DNA of 64,000 bases from DASQPA01 sp963757335 (GTDB taxonomy: Bacteria; Acidobacteriota; Thermoanaerobaculia; Multivoradales; UBA5704). Under the pieces are notes generated by a model. The model saw nothing but the letters and a program-made list of their open reading frames with translations. It ran no database searches and had not been told where the DNA came from. A program made the position numbers and the translations under genes. This document shows, piece after piece, positions 41,964 to 51,084 of this stretch. Where the stretch lies: assembly GCA_963757335.1 (NCBI GenBank), contig CAVWRJ010000008.1, positions 620,001-684,000 on the forward strand, read 5' to 3'. Every line of letters begins with the position of its first letter. The first letter of the stretch is position 1.

Positions 41964-43374
41964 ATGACCGTGGACCGGTTCGGCGGCGCGATCTGTGCGC
42001 TGTGGCTGTTGGCTGCATGGGGGGGAGGGTCTGCCCGCGCCCAGGAGGCGCCCCCGAGACCCCGGCCGCGGCGGCCCATCGGCGGCGCCGGCGGCGTCGG
42101 CGGGCGATTCGAGCGTGCTGCCGAAGATCCGTTTCGGCTTCGAGGGGCGGCTCAACTTCCGTTCGAGCGACGAGAACCGCTTCCCGGTCAAGTTCCCCTT
42201 CCGCCCCGAGGACCTGCCGCCGGGGCAGACCCAGGCCTTCGAGGAGACGGTCAACGCCGGCTCCCACTTCGAGGTCTCGAAGCTCATCCTCACCGTCGAC
42301 GCCGACTGGAGCGAGAACCTGACCGCCCACGGCCGGCTCGACTTCATCGACCTCTACGACCGCAACCCCACCTCGACCGGCAAGAAGACCGACGTCAAGG
42401 AGCTCTGGGTCCGCTTCGGCCGTGAGGACGAGCCCGGGGTGCTCCCCAAGGGCTCGGGGGCGTACTTCAAGTTCGGCAAGATCAGCCACTTCGAGCGCCA
42501 GAACGACCGTCATCTCGAAAGCTACGGCCTCGTCTCTACCGCCTTCAACCGCTTCAACGACATGGGCGCCGAGCTGGGGGTGGACGCCGGGCGCCACCTC
42601 TACTTCAAGCTCTCGGCCACGACCGGCAGCCCGCTCTTCCTGCGCGACCCCAACGCTCTAGCCGGCGACAACGGGACCCCGGACTTCCTGCAACCGAATC
42701 CGAACCCGGAACTGAAGAGCGGGGTCGTCATCCTCTACGACACCGAGGTCGAGGACTACAACCCCAAGCGCAGCCCGCAGCTCTCGGGGGCCGCCGGCCT
42801 GCGCTTCGCCGACGAGGGCGGGAGGGACGCCCTCGACATCCTCGTCTTCGGGCACAAGCGCACCCTCTCCGACCGGATCTCGAAGGAGGGGACCTTCTAC
42901 CAGGGCGATCTGCAGATCCTCCGCGGCCCCTTCGACCTGACGCCCCTCCAGACGATCCATGGCAACCAGAAGCAGGAGGTGGGGGGAAACGTCTGGCTCT
43001 ATCTCGGCGGCTTCTCGCTGTTCAGCCAGTACGTCGACCAGAAGCTCGCCGGCCTGCCGAGGCAGGGTTTCGAGACCGAGCTCGCCTGGACTCTCGACCT
43101 CCCCCTCGTCTGGGCGGTCGACGGCCGCCAGCTCTTCCCCACGATCGCGCCTGCGGTGCGCTACTCGAAGCTCAAGAACGACTTCAAGAACGCCCCACTG
43201 ACGACGGCCCCGAGCTTCGCCTGGGACTGGACGAAGATCGACCTCGGGCTCCGTCTGGGGATCGTCCCGGGGATGGACCTGACGCTCGAATACGCTCTCA
43301 ACGACTTCATCCTCGCCTCCGGCGCCACCCGGCACAACAACGAGCTGCTCTCGACCCTGCGCTTCCACGTATGA
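41964..43374 (+). pseudogene. Outer-membrane porin-like protein, frameshifted near its N-terminus
   Basis: A good start (AGGAGG before ATG 41964) opens a signal peptide (ICALWLLAAWGGGSARAQ), but the mature protein (KIRFGFEGRLNFRSSDENRF onward, about 420 residues) is in another frame. The shift (net one extra base or two missing) lies in the C- and G-rich stretch 42040-42115, so it may be an error. The mature part is beta-rich with many aromatic/glycine strands and ends ELLSTLRFHV, typical of barrels (porin-like; family not identified). ATGA overlap couples it to the cupredoxin gene, suggesting joint work on redox metals or electron transfer. Confidence 0.72.
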
Positions 43375-44075
43375 AAAAGCGCAGCGCTTTTCCGCTCCTT
43401 CTCCTCCTCCTGGCCGCCGCGCTCGCCCCGCTGGGCGCCGAGGAGCTGCGCGGCCGGATCGAGCTGCTGGGCAAGGGCGGCAAAGGGCCGGCCAAGGGGA
43501 GCGACGTGCGCCAGGCGATCGTCTACTTCGAGCCGGCCGCCCCGGTGCCGGCGCGGGCCCAGGAGAAGGAGAAGGAGAAGCGGTTCGAGATGGTGACCCG
43601 GGGCAAAGAGCTGGTGCCGCGGGTGCTCGCCGTGCCGCGCGGCGGCCGGGTGCTCTTCCCGAACGACGACCCGATCCTCCACAACGTCTTCTCGGTCTCC
43701 GCCGGCAATGCCTTCGACCTCGGCCTCTACAAGAAGGGGCCGGGCAAGGAGAAGACCTTCGAGAGCCCCGGCGTGGTGCGGGTCTACTGCAACGTCCATC
43801 CGTCCATGGTGGCCTACATCCTGGTCGTCGACACCCCCTACTTCGCCACCCCGGCCGAGGACGGCACGTTCGTCCTCTCCGGCCTGCCCAAGGGGGCCGG
43901 CAAGCTCACCGTCTGGCACGAGCAGACCGAGCCCTGGACGATCTCCGTCCAGCTGCCGGCCGGTCCGGCGCCGATCACCGCCCGGATCGAGGTCACCCGT
44001 CCCCAGGTCCCCTCTCACCTCGACAAAAACGGCAAATCGTACTTCTCCTCCGGCCGTGACGGATACAGGCACTAG
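43371..44075 (+). CDS. Exported cupredoxin-domain protein (methylamine-utilization-type)
   Basis: 234 residues. Signal peptide ends LGAEE. The cupredoxin copper site is intact: His in PILHNVFSV, then Cys-His-Met in VYCNVHPSM. A small carboxypeptidase-regulatory-like beta domain follows (GTFVLSGLPKGAGKLTVWHE). Probably a periplasmic electron carrier or copper-binding protein. Starts within the porin stop (ATGA); the kinase starts before its own end. Confidence 0.87.
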   Translation: MKKRSAFPLLLLLLAAALAPLGAEELRGRIELLGKGGKGPAKGSDVRQAIVYFEPAAPVPARAQEKEKEKRFEMVTRGKELVPRVLAVPRGGRVLFPNDDPILHNVFSVSAGNAFDLGLYKKGPGKEKTFESPGVVRVYCNVHPSMVAYILVVDTPYFATPAEDGTFVLSGLPKGAGKLTVWHEQTEPWTISVQLPAGPAPITARIEVTRPQVPSHLDKNGKSYFSSGRDGYRH

Positions 44076-46686
44076 CCGGCGGCGGTTCTCGCCCTCTTTA
44101 GCGACCCGGATCTTCCTGGTCACCTCGCTCCTCGTCACCCTGGCCGTGGGCGCGGCGGTCGCGGTCACCTACTGGCTGGTCCAGAAGACCGCCCGCCGGG
44201 CGGCCGACGAGGCGCTCGAGAGCAGCTCCTCGGTGCAGACCGCCTTCCAGGCCGAGCGCTACGAGCGGCTGCGGCTCATCTCGCGCCTCTTCGCCGCCGA
44301 CCCGGCGGTCGCCGCCTACTTAGCGGAGCGCGATACCCGCTCGATCCTGGACCTCCTCTCCGAGCGCGGCAAGGACCTCGGGTTCGACTTCGCGATCTTT
44401 CTCGACCCCGACGGCAAGGTGATCGCCCGCACCGACCGGCCGGAGGCGGTGGGGCAGGACCTCTCGCAGCGGCCGCTGATCCAGAAGGCCCGCGCCGAGT
44501 TCGAGGCCGCCGGCGTCTGGCAGGACGGCGGGAACCTCTACTACGCGGTGGCCGTCCCGCTCTCCAAGGGCACCCTCCTGGGCTTCCTCGTCACCGGCTT
44601 CGCCATCAACGACCTCTCGGCCCTCGAGGTCAACAAGATCAGCGGCGCCGACGTCGCCTACGTCAGCACGGCAGGTGCGGCTGGAGAGACGTCGCCGCGG
44701 GTGGTGGCGTCGACCCTGCCGCGGCAGACCGCCGACAGCCTGATCGCCGTCCTCATGGCCGACAGGAAGATGAAGCGGATGATGGACACCGTGGTGGTCG
44801 CCGGCAAGTCGATCAGGCGGGCCGACATCTCGGTCCGCGGCGAGCCCTGGATCGCCTTCCTCGCCCCGCTCTTGGACGCCGCCGGCAAGCCGGTGGGGGC
44901 GAGCGTCGCTCTGGCCTCGCTCGAAAAGGAGTCGGCGGACTACCGCCAGATCGCCACCGCTCTCCTCCTCGCCGGCATCGTCTCCATCCTCCTCGCCTCG
45001 CTGGTCTCCTTCGCTCTCACCCGGCAGACCTTGGCCCCGGTGCGGCGGCTGCTGACGGCGACCGAGGCGGCGCGCAAGGGGGACTACGATCAGAAAGTCT
45101 CTTCCGGCAGCGGCGACGAGGTCGGCCGGCTCGGCCGCGCCTTCGACGATCTGCTCTCCGACCTCCGCGAGAAGCGCGACATGGAGGCCTACGTCACCGA
45201 GCTCTCGAAGAGCCTCCCCGAGCCGCGGGAGGGCCGTGCCGCCCTCGGCCATCCGCAGGTGAAGGACGCGCTCTTGATGGGGGTCGAGCTGCGCGGCTAC
45301 GGGGCGCTCCGGGCCGACGCCGGACCGGAGCCGACCCTCGACCGCTTCGGCGCCGAGCTGGCGCGGGTGTCGGCGGCGATCACCGGCGCCCGCGGACAGC
45401 TGGAGGCGGTCCTCGGCCATCACGTTCTGGCGCGCTTCGACGGCGACAAGCGGGCGCTCCGCGCCCTCGCCGCGGCGGCCGAGATCCTGAAGAGCACGGG
45501 CGACGATCCGGAGGCGCCGCTCGTCGCCCTCACCGCCGGCCGGATCGCCCTCGGGCCGGTCCCCTTCGGGGAGCAGAGCGAGCGCGCCGTCGTCGGCGCT
45601 CCGGTGGCGCAGCTCGAGGCCCTGGCCCGGGAGGCCACCTCGGGGGAGGTGGTGCTGGCGCGCGAGGTCTACGAGGAGCTCAAGGGGAGCTTCGAGCAGG
45701 CCGGCTACCAGCTCGCCCCGCGCCGCGGCCTGGTCAGCCCGCAGCTCCTCTACGTCCTCTCCGCCACCATGGCGCAGCGCCTGACCGCCGGCCGCACCGG
45801 CATCGCGGTCTCGACCCCGGGGGGGAAGACGGCGGCGGAGCAGGTCGCGACTCTCTCCGGGATCGAGCCCGGGGCGCTCATGGCCCGCCGGTTCGAGATC
45901 CTCTCCGTCCTCGGGGCCGGCGGGATGGGCGTCGTCTACAAGGCGCGCGACCGGGAGCTCGACGACCTGGTGGCGCTCAAGATGCTCAAACGCGAGCTGT
46001 GGGGCGACCGCGGCCAGCTCGAACGGCTGAAGAGCGAGATCAAGCTGGCGCGCAAGATCACCCACCCCAACGTGCTCCGCACCTTCGACTTCGGGGAGAT
46101 CGACGGCATCCCCTACATCTCGATGGAGTACGTCCGCGGGGTCACCCTGCGCTATCTGCTCGACCAGACCCACCGGCTGCCGTACTCGGCGGGTCTCCGG
46201 CTCGGCAAGCAGCTCTGCGCCGGTTTGGGCGCCGCCCACGCCGTGGGGGTGATGCACCGGGACATCAAGCCCGAGAACCTGATCCTGACTCCCACCGGGA
46301 ACGCCAAGCTGATGGATTTCGGGATCGCCCGGCCGATCGAGCGGATGACCCCGGGGCAGACCCAGGTGGGGTTCATCGTCGGCACCCCGCAGTACCTCTC
46401 GCCCGAGCAGCTCCAGGGGCGCGAGGTCGACGCCCGGGCCGACATCTACTCGACCGGCATCGTCCTCTACGAGATCTTCACCGGCGAGCTGCCGTTCTCG
46501 GCTCCGACCGTGATGGAGCTGATGCTCAAGCATTTGAAAGACCCGCCCCCGTCGCCGCGCACCTACTGGGCGGAGATCCCCGAGCGGCTGGAGCGGATCA
46601 TCCTGCGCTGCCTGGAGAAGGAGCCGGAGGCGCGCTACCCCACGGTCGCCGAGCTCCAGCACGACCTGGAGTCGCTGAGCGCGTAG
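44056..46686 (+). CDS. Membrane Ser/Thr protein kinase with Cache, HAMP and cyclase-like domains
   Basis: 876 residues from GTG 44056, 20 bases inside the cupredoxin gene. Order: transmembrane segment (IFLVTSLLVTLAVGAAVAVT), Cache-like sensor (LDPDGKVIARTDRPEAVGQD), second transmembrane segment, HAMP (RRLLTATEAARKGDYDQKV), a degenerate class III cyclase-like domain (FGEQSERAVVGAPVAQLEAL), and a C-terminal Hanks kinase: GAGGMGVVYKARD, ALKMLKRE (Lys), HRDIKPENL, DFGIARP, SPEQL. All catalytic residues are present. The sensor-first, kinase-last order with a cyclase-like middle is unusual. Confidence 0.88.
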   Translation: MTDTGTSRRRFSPSLATRIFLVTSLLVTLAVGAAVAVTYWLVQKTARRAADEALESSSSVQTAFQAERYERLRLISRLFAADPAVAAYLAERDTRSILDLLSERGKDLGFDFAIFLDPDGKVIARTDRPEAVGQDLSQRPLIQKARAEFEAAGVWQDGGNLYYAVAVPLSKGTLLGFLVTGFAINDLSALEVNKISGADVAYVSTAGAAGETSPRVVASTLPRQTADSLIAVLMADRKMKRMMDTVVVAGKSIRRADISVRGEPWIAFLAPLLDAAGKPVGASVALASLEKESADYRQIATALLLAGIVSILLASLVSFALTRQTLAPVRRLLTATEAARKGDYDQKVSSGSGDEVGRLGRAFDDLLSDLREKRDMEAYVTELSKSLPEPREGRAALGHPQVKDALLMGVELRGYGALRADAGPEPTLDRFGAELARVSAAITGARGQLEAVLGHHVLARFDGDKRALRALAAAAEILKSTGDDPEAPLVALTAGRIALGPVPFGEQSERAVVGAPVAQLEALAREATSGEVVLAREVYEELKGSFEQAGYQLAPRRGLVSPQLLYVLSATMAQRLTAGRTGIAVSTPGGKTAAEQVATLSGIEPGALMARRFEILSVLGAGGMGVVYKARDRELDDLVALKMLKRELWGDRGQLERLKSEIKLARKITHPNVLRTFDFGEIDGIPYISMEYVRGVTLRYLLDQTHRLPYSAGLRLGKQLCAGLGAAHAVGVMHRDIKPENLILTPTGNAKLMDFGIARPIERMTPGQTQVGFIVGTPQYLSPEQLQGREVDARADIYSTGIVLYEIFTGELPFSAPTVMELMLKHLKDPPPSPRTYWAEIPERLERIILRCLEKEPEARYPTVAELQHDLESLSA

Positions 46687-46740
46687 GAGGGCTGGACGGG
46701 GGGGGGCTGTTTTCGTAGGGTATCTTGACGAGGAAGCTCT

Positions 46741-47904
46741 ATGGAGACCATCGCACGCATCGCACCCGAACCCGCACCGGACCTCGAGCGGCGGCTCGCC
46801 GAGTACGAGACTCTCCTCGACATCGGGGTCCAGCTCGCCGGCACCTTGGACCTCGCGCAGGTCTTAGACCTCGCCCTCGTGCGCGCCGAGGAGGTCTGCC
46901 ATGCCGAGACGAGCTCGATCTGGGAGCTCGACGAGGCGCGCGGGGAGCTCTTCTTCCGGGTCGTCCGCGGCCGGGCGGCGGGGGAGATCCGGGGCCTCCG
47001 GGTGCCTCTCGGGGAGGGGATCGTGGGGAGCGTCGCCCGCTCGGGCGAGGCCGAGCTGGTCAACGACGTGGCCGCCGACCCGCGCTGGCGGGGCGACCGG
47101 CAGGACGTCTTCACGACCCGGGCGATCCTCGCCGTGCCGCTCGTCGCGCACGGGGTGGTCATCGGCGTCCTCCAGCTCTTGAACCCGGTGGGCCGCGAGC
47201 GCTTCTCGGAGGACGATCTCCGGCGGGTGCGCCTCTTCGCCGCCATCCTCGCCCATCCGCTCCAGAACGCCCGGCTCTATGCGGCGCGGCGGCGGCAGTT
47301 CATGGAGACGGTGATCGCCTGGGCCGAGGCGATCGAGCGCAAGGACCCCTACACCGGCGGCCACGTGCGCCGGGTGATGGGCTACTCGGTCCTCCTCGGC
47401 CACGAGCTGGGCTTGGATCGCGAGGAGCTGGAGGAGCTCTGGCTCGCCGCCACCCTCCACGACGTGGGGAAGATCTTCGTCCGCGACGAGATCCTGGGCA
47501 AGCCCGGAGCGCTCGACCCCGAGGAGCGGCAGATCATGAAGCGCCACCCGGTCGACGGCGCCGACCTCCTCTCCGCGATCACCGATCTCCGCCGGGTCCT
47601 CCCCGGGGTGCGCAACCACCACGAGCGGATGGACGGCCAGGGCTACCCGGACGGTTTGACCGGCGATGAGATCCCCCTTCTCGCCCGGATCATCGCCGTG
47701 GCCGACACCTACGACGCCATGACCACCAGCCGTCCCTACCGCCCCGGCCTCCCCCCCGAGCGGGCCGGCGACGAGATCAAGGCGGGGACCGGCACTCAGT
47801 TCTGCCCCACCGTCGTGGCCGCCTTCACCCGGCTCCTCGACGAGGGCCGTTTCGAGGCCGAGGCCGGCCAGGCGGTCTGGCGCTCGTTCCTCCCCGAGAG
47901 CTAA
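46741..47904 (+). CDS. GAF and HD-GYP domain phosphodiesterase
   Basis: 387 residues. GAF domain about 25-180 (LPLGEGIVGSVARSGE-type segment, AVPLVAHGVVIGVLQLLNP), then HD-GYP from about 190: RKDPYTGGHVRRV, ATLHDVGKI (HD), RHPVDGADLL, VRNHHERMDGQGYPDGLTG (HHExxDGxGYP) and ADTYDAM. HD-GYP proteins break down cyclic di-GMP. The kinase and FHA-cyclase genes on either side indicate one signalling locus. Confidence 0.92.
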   Translation: METIARIAPEPAPDLERRLAEYETLLDIGVQLAGTLDLAQVLDLALVRAEEVCHAETSSIWELDEARGELFFRVVRGRAAGEIRGLRVPLGEGIVGSVARSGEAELVNDVAADPRWRGDRQDVFTTRAILAVPLVAHGVVIGVLQLLNPVGRERFSEDDLRRVRLFAAILAHPLQNARLYAARRRQFMETVIAWAEAIERKDPYTGGHVRRVMGYSVLLGHELGLDREELEELWLAATLHDVGKIFVRDEILGKPGALDPEERQIMKRHPVDGADLLSAITDLRRVLPGVRNHHERMDGQGYPDGLTGDEIPLLARIIAVADTYDAMTTSRPYRPGLPPERAGDEIKAGTGTQFCPTVVAAFTRLLDEGRFEAEAGQAVWRSFLPES

Positions 47905-47968
47905 AGCTCCGAAGTCCGCCGCTGCGCCCGGCCTCGGGTATGATCCCTCCCAGAGGGGTTTCCATTCC

Positions 47969-49759
47969 ATGCTGCGGTTACGTTTCCTCGTCGAAGGGGA
48001 GGAGCGCACCTTCGCGCTCTCCGGCTCCCGGGTCCGCCTGGGGCGGGGGAGCGACAACGAGATCGTGCTCCCCGACGTTTCGGTCTCCCGCCACCACGCC
48101 GAGCTGCGCCGGGGTGAGGAGGGCTGGTCGATCCACGACCTCATGAGCACCAACGGGGTCGAGGTCAACCGGGTGTCCGTCAAGGCGGCGCCGCTCGAAC
48201 CCGAGGACCGGCTGGGGATCGGCGTCTTCGAGCTGCTCGTCGAGGCGGTCGAGACGGTCGAGACGGCAGCGACGGTCGCGGCGGTCGCCGCGGAGCCCGT
48301 GGCGGTCCTCCCTCCCATCGGCCGCAGCGTCGCTCCGGAGGCTTCGGGGCCGGGCGGTCTCGCGAGCTTGAGCAGCCTCACCAACGCCACGATCATCCGG
48401 CCGCTCGCCGACTTCGCTGCCGAGTACGGCCTCGCCGAGCCGGGCGCGGGCCTCGGCGTCGCCGGCATTCCCAGCGCTGCCGGCGTCGCTGGCGTCCCGG
48501 CGACCGGCCCGATCCCCCGCGCTGCCGAGAGCGGGGACGGCTACGCCAACCGGATGTTCGGCTTCCTCACCCGGCTGGGACAGGTGCTGATCACCGCCGA
48601 CTCGATCGACGAGGTGCTGTCGCGGATGCTCGACATCGCTTTCCAGGCCCTGCCGGTCGAGCGCGGCTTCATCCTGCTCCGCGACGACTCGGAGGAGCTC
48701 GTCTGCGAGCTGGCGCGGATCAAGGACCGCCTGCAGATCCGGCCGACCGACGAGGTGCCGGTGTCGCGCACCATGCTCCAGGCGTTGATGCGCGAGCGGG
48801 TCGCCCTCGTCACCTACGACGCCATGTCCGACCAGCGCCTCTCGGGCGGCGAGTCGATCCGGCTCCACCAGATCCGCGCCGCGATGTGCGCACCGCTCTG
48901 GTCGGGGGTGAGCATCATCGGCGTCGTCCAGCTCGACTCGCCCTTCAAGGTCGGCGCCTTCAACGAGCGCGACCTCGACTTCCTCACCGCCCTCGCCAAC
49001 TACGTGGCGGTGGCGGTCGAGCGTATCCGCTACGCCAAGCGGGCCGACCGCGAGCGCCAGGTGCGGAGCCGGCTCGAGCGCTACCATTCGCCGGCGGTGA
49101 TCGAGGAGGTCCTCCGCGAGGACGAGCCGACGGCGTCGGGAATGGGGCCGGGAACGGGAGCGGGGTTGGGGCTCCGCCGGCCGCGGGCGGCCGAGGCCTC
49201 GGTGCTCTTCGCCGATCTCGTGGGGTTCACCTCGTTCTCGGAGAAGGCGCGGCCCGAGGAGGTGGCGGACCTCCTCGACGCCTTCCTGTCGCTCGCCGTC
49301 GAGGCCATCTTCGACGTCTCCGGCACCCTCGACAAGTTCATCGGCGACTGCGTCATGGCCTTCTTCGGCGCCCCCGTCCCCCAGGCCGACCACGCCCTCC
49401 GGGCGGTCCGCGCCGCGGTCGAGATCCAGCGCCGTCTGAACGCCTGGGGGGTGGAGCGCGCCGAGCTGGGCCTGCCGGCCTGGCGCGCCCGGGTCGCCGT
49501 CAACAGCGGGCCGGTGGTCGTCGGCGACATCGGCAGCCGCCGCCGGGTGGACTACACGGTGCTCGGCAACACCGTCAACGTCGCCGCCCGCCTGGAGGCC
49601 TTCGTCGCCCGCCCTGGGGACGTCGTTTTAGGTCCCGAGACCCACCGACTGCTCGGGGGCGCGATCGAAACCGAGCCCCTGGGAGAGTTCCAGTTGAAGG
49701 GGCTGGAGCGGAAGATCGTGGCGTACCGGGTGCGGCCGGAGCTTCTGCTGCCGATCTGA
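47969..49759 (+). CDS. FHA-GAF-class III adenylate/guanylate cyclase
   Basis: 596 residues. FHA domain (VRLGRGSDNEIVLPDVSVSR, HHAEL, STNGVEVN) at about 20-90; Ala/Val-rich linker; GAF domain about 190-350; class III cyclase from about 405: SVLFADLVGFTSFSEK (metal Asp), GTLDKFIGDCVMAFFGAP (second metal Asp, Lys for base), VNSGPVVVGDIG and YTVLGNTVNVAARLE (Asn, Arg). Catalytic residues are present, so it should make cAMP or cGMP. The FHA domain could bind phosphothreonine made by the kinase two genes upstream. Confidence 0.9.
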   Translation: MLRLRFLVEGEERTFALSGSRVRLGRGSDNEIVLPDVSVSRHHAELRRGEEGWSIHDLMSTNGVEVNRVSVKAAPLEPEDRLGIGVFELLVEAVETVETAATVAAVAAEPVAVLPPIGRSVAPEASGPGGLASLSSLTNATIIRPLADFAAEYGLAEPGAGLGVAGIPSAAGVAGVPATGPIPRAAESGDGYANRMFGFLTRLGQVLITADSIDEVLSRMLDIAFQALPVERGFILLRDDSEELVCELARIKDRLQIRPTDEVPVSRTMLQALMRERVALVTYDAMSDQRLSGGESIRLHQIRAAMCAPLWSGVSIIGVVQLDSPFKVGAFNERDLDFLTALANYVAVAVERIRYAKRADRERQVRSRLERYHSPAVIEEVLREDEPTASGMGPGTGAGLGLRRPRAAEASVLFADLVGFTSFSEKARPEEVADLLDAFLSLAVEAIFDVSGTLDKFIGDCVMAFFGAPVPQADHALRAVRAAVEIQRRLNAWGVERAELGLPAWRARVAVNSGPVVVGDIGSRRRVDYTVLGNTVNVAARLEAFVARPGDVVLGPETHRLLGGAIETEPLGEFQLKGLERKIVAYRVRPELLLPI

Positions 49760-49767
49760 AAACAGAA

Positions 49768-49791
49768 CGGCCCGGGGTCGACCCCGGGCCG
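49768..49791. terminator. Bidirectional palindromic terminator
   Basis: Perfect self-complementary 24-mer with 12-bp arms (cggcccggggtc / gaccccgggccg) between the converging cyclase and LysM genes, flanked by A-rich sequence on the left and weakly T-rich on the right. Confidence 0.65.
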
Positions 49792-49830
49792 CGATTTCAA
49801 GATCTGTCGTGCGGAAAGTTTCTAGCGTCT

Positions 49831-50790
49831 CTAGCGGCCGGGGATCGACAGCACCTGCCCGGGCTTCAAATCGCTGTCCCGGCGCAGGCCGTTGGCGCGC
49901 TTGATCACCGAGACGCTCGTGCCGTTCCGGTGGGCGATGCGCCAGAGATTGTCGCCGCGACCCACCCGGTAGCTCTTGGCGTGGGCCACCGCCGCCGTGC
50001 GGGCGGCGTGCGCGGCGCGCGAGCGGTGGCGGGAGCCCCGGCCGCGGCCGGTGGCCGTGGCGGTGTAGCTGGAGCGCGCCGAGGCGGTGTAGCTGCCGCG
50101 GGCGCGGGTGCCGCGATGGGCGCGAGTCGCCGGGGCCTCGTCGGCCAGGGCCGCGACCTTGATGTCGATCGACGGCTCGTCCGGCTGGCCGCCCAGATAG
50201 CGGGTGAGGGCGGGTCCGAACACCGCGACGTGGTAGTGCGCCGGCCAGCGCTCGCGGGTCGCCTCGATCACCCCTTTGCCTTCGAGGTCCAGGAGGTTGG
50301 CCTCCAGCCACTGTCGGCAGGCGGTGCGGTCGCTCCGCCTGAGGTCGAGGGCGATCCCGGTCGGGTGGACCGAGATCTCGGAGGCGTTTCGCGGCTGGCG
50401 CGAGGTGGGGCGGGTCAGGCTGGTTACGACCAGCGGCTCGCCGCAGCCCGCGTGGTAGCGCCGGCCGAACCAGTCGAGGAAGGTCTTGACCTCGGGGCGG
50501 GCGACGGGGAAGGAGACCTCATCCCCGGCGAGCTCGTAGTCGGCGCTGCCGCGGACGGGAACCAGGAGCCCCAGGTTGGCGAACTCCTGGACATCCGCCA
50601 CCGTCCGCAGGTAGCTGAAGCCCTGCTCCTGCGCTTCCTGGTTCTGCCGGATGAGCGACTCCCGCGAGCCGTCGAGGCTCTGGGCGTGCACCGCCGTCGT
50701 CAGGGAGATCAGGGGAAGCAGGGTGGCGAGGACCGACAGGACCGGGGCGAGGCGGCGGGAGGAACGGTGCTCTGTCTCTCTAGGCTGCAT
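49831..50790 (-). CDS. Exported DUF5715-like (M15-fold) protein with LysM domain
   Basis: 319 residues from ATG 50790. Signal peptide ends AVHAQS. Residues about 60-200 resemble D-Ala-D-Ala carboxypeptidase folds of the M15/DUF5715 type: TSLTRPTSRQ, EISVHPTGIALDL (His, Asp) and WPAHYHVAVF (His). A Thr/Ser/Arg/Ala-rich linker leads to a C-terminal LysM (KSYRVGRGDNLWRIAHRNGT ... LKPGQVLSIPGR) that binds peptidoglycan. Likely a wall-associated peptidase or binding protein. Confidence 0.83.
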   Translation of the reverse strand: MQPRETEHRSSRRLAPVLSVLATLLPLISLTTAVHAQSLDGSRESLIRQNQEAQEQGFSYLRTVADVQEFANLGLLVPVRGSADYELAGDEVSFPVARPEVKTFLDWFGRRYHAGCGEPLVVTSLTRPTSRQPRNASEISVHPTGIALDLRRSDRTACRQWLEANLLDLEGKGVIEATRERWPAHYHVAVFGPALTRYLGGQPDEPSIDIKVAALADEAPATRAHRGTRARGSYTASARSSYTATATGRGRGSRHRSRAAHAARTAAVAHAKSYRVGRGDNLWRIAHRNGTSVSVIKRANGLRRDSDLKPGQVLSIPGR

Positions 50791-51020
50791 CAAAAAGTCT
50801 CCCTGACAGCTAGGGGCCCACTGAAACCAGCGGTGCTGTTGTGCGCTGCACGATAAGAACAGACATGTTGAGGCCGGAAAGAATAGCACAACTCGAATGA
50901 CCTTTGCCAAGTCTCTCAATCCGCAGTGCTCTCGTGCCCTCGCGCGGGAGGGTCCGATCGATCGACGCAAACTCAAGCAAAAACTTTGCCATTGATAGAA
51001 GCGTTCGCGACAAAACAGAC

Positions 51021-51052
51021 AAAAAAGGGGCGCGGCCTTATCGGCCGCGCCC
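51021..51052 (-). terminator. Rho-independent terminator of the VWFA gene
   Basis: On the minus strand, 32 bases after the VWFA stop, a perfect 10-bp stem gggcgcggcc / ggccgcgccc with loop of five is followed by six T (51026-51021). Confidence 0.9.
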
Positions 51053-51084
51053 GCCAAGGAGGGGATTGCTTGAAACGTCCTTCT

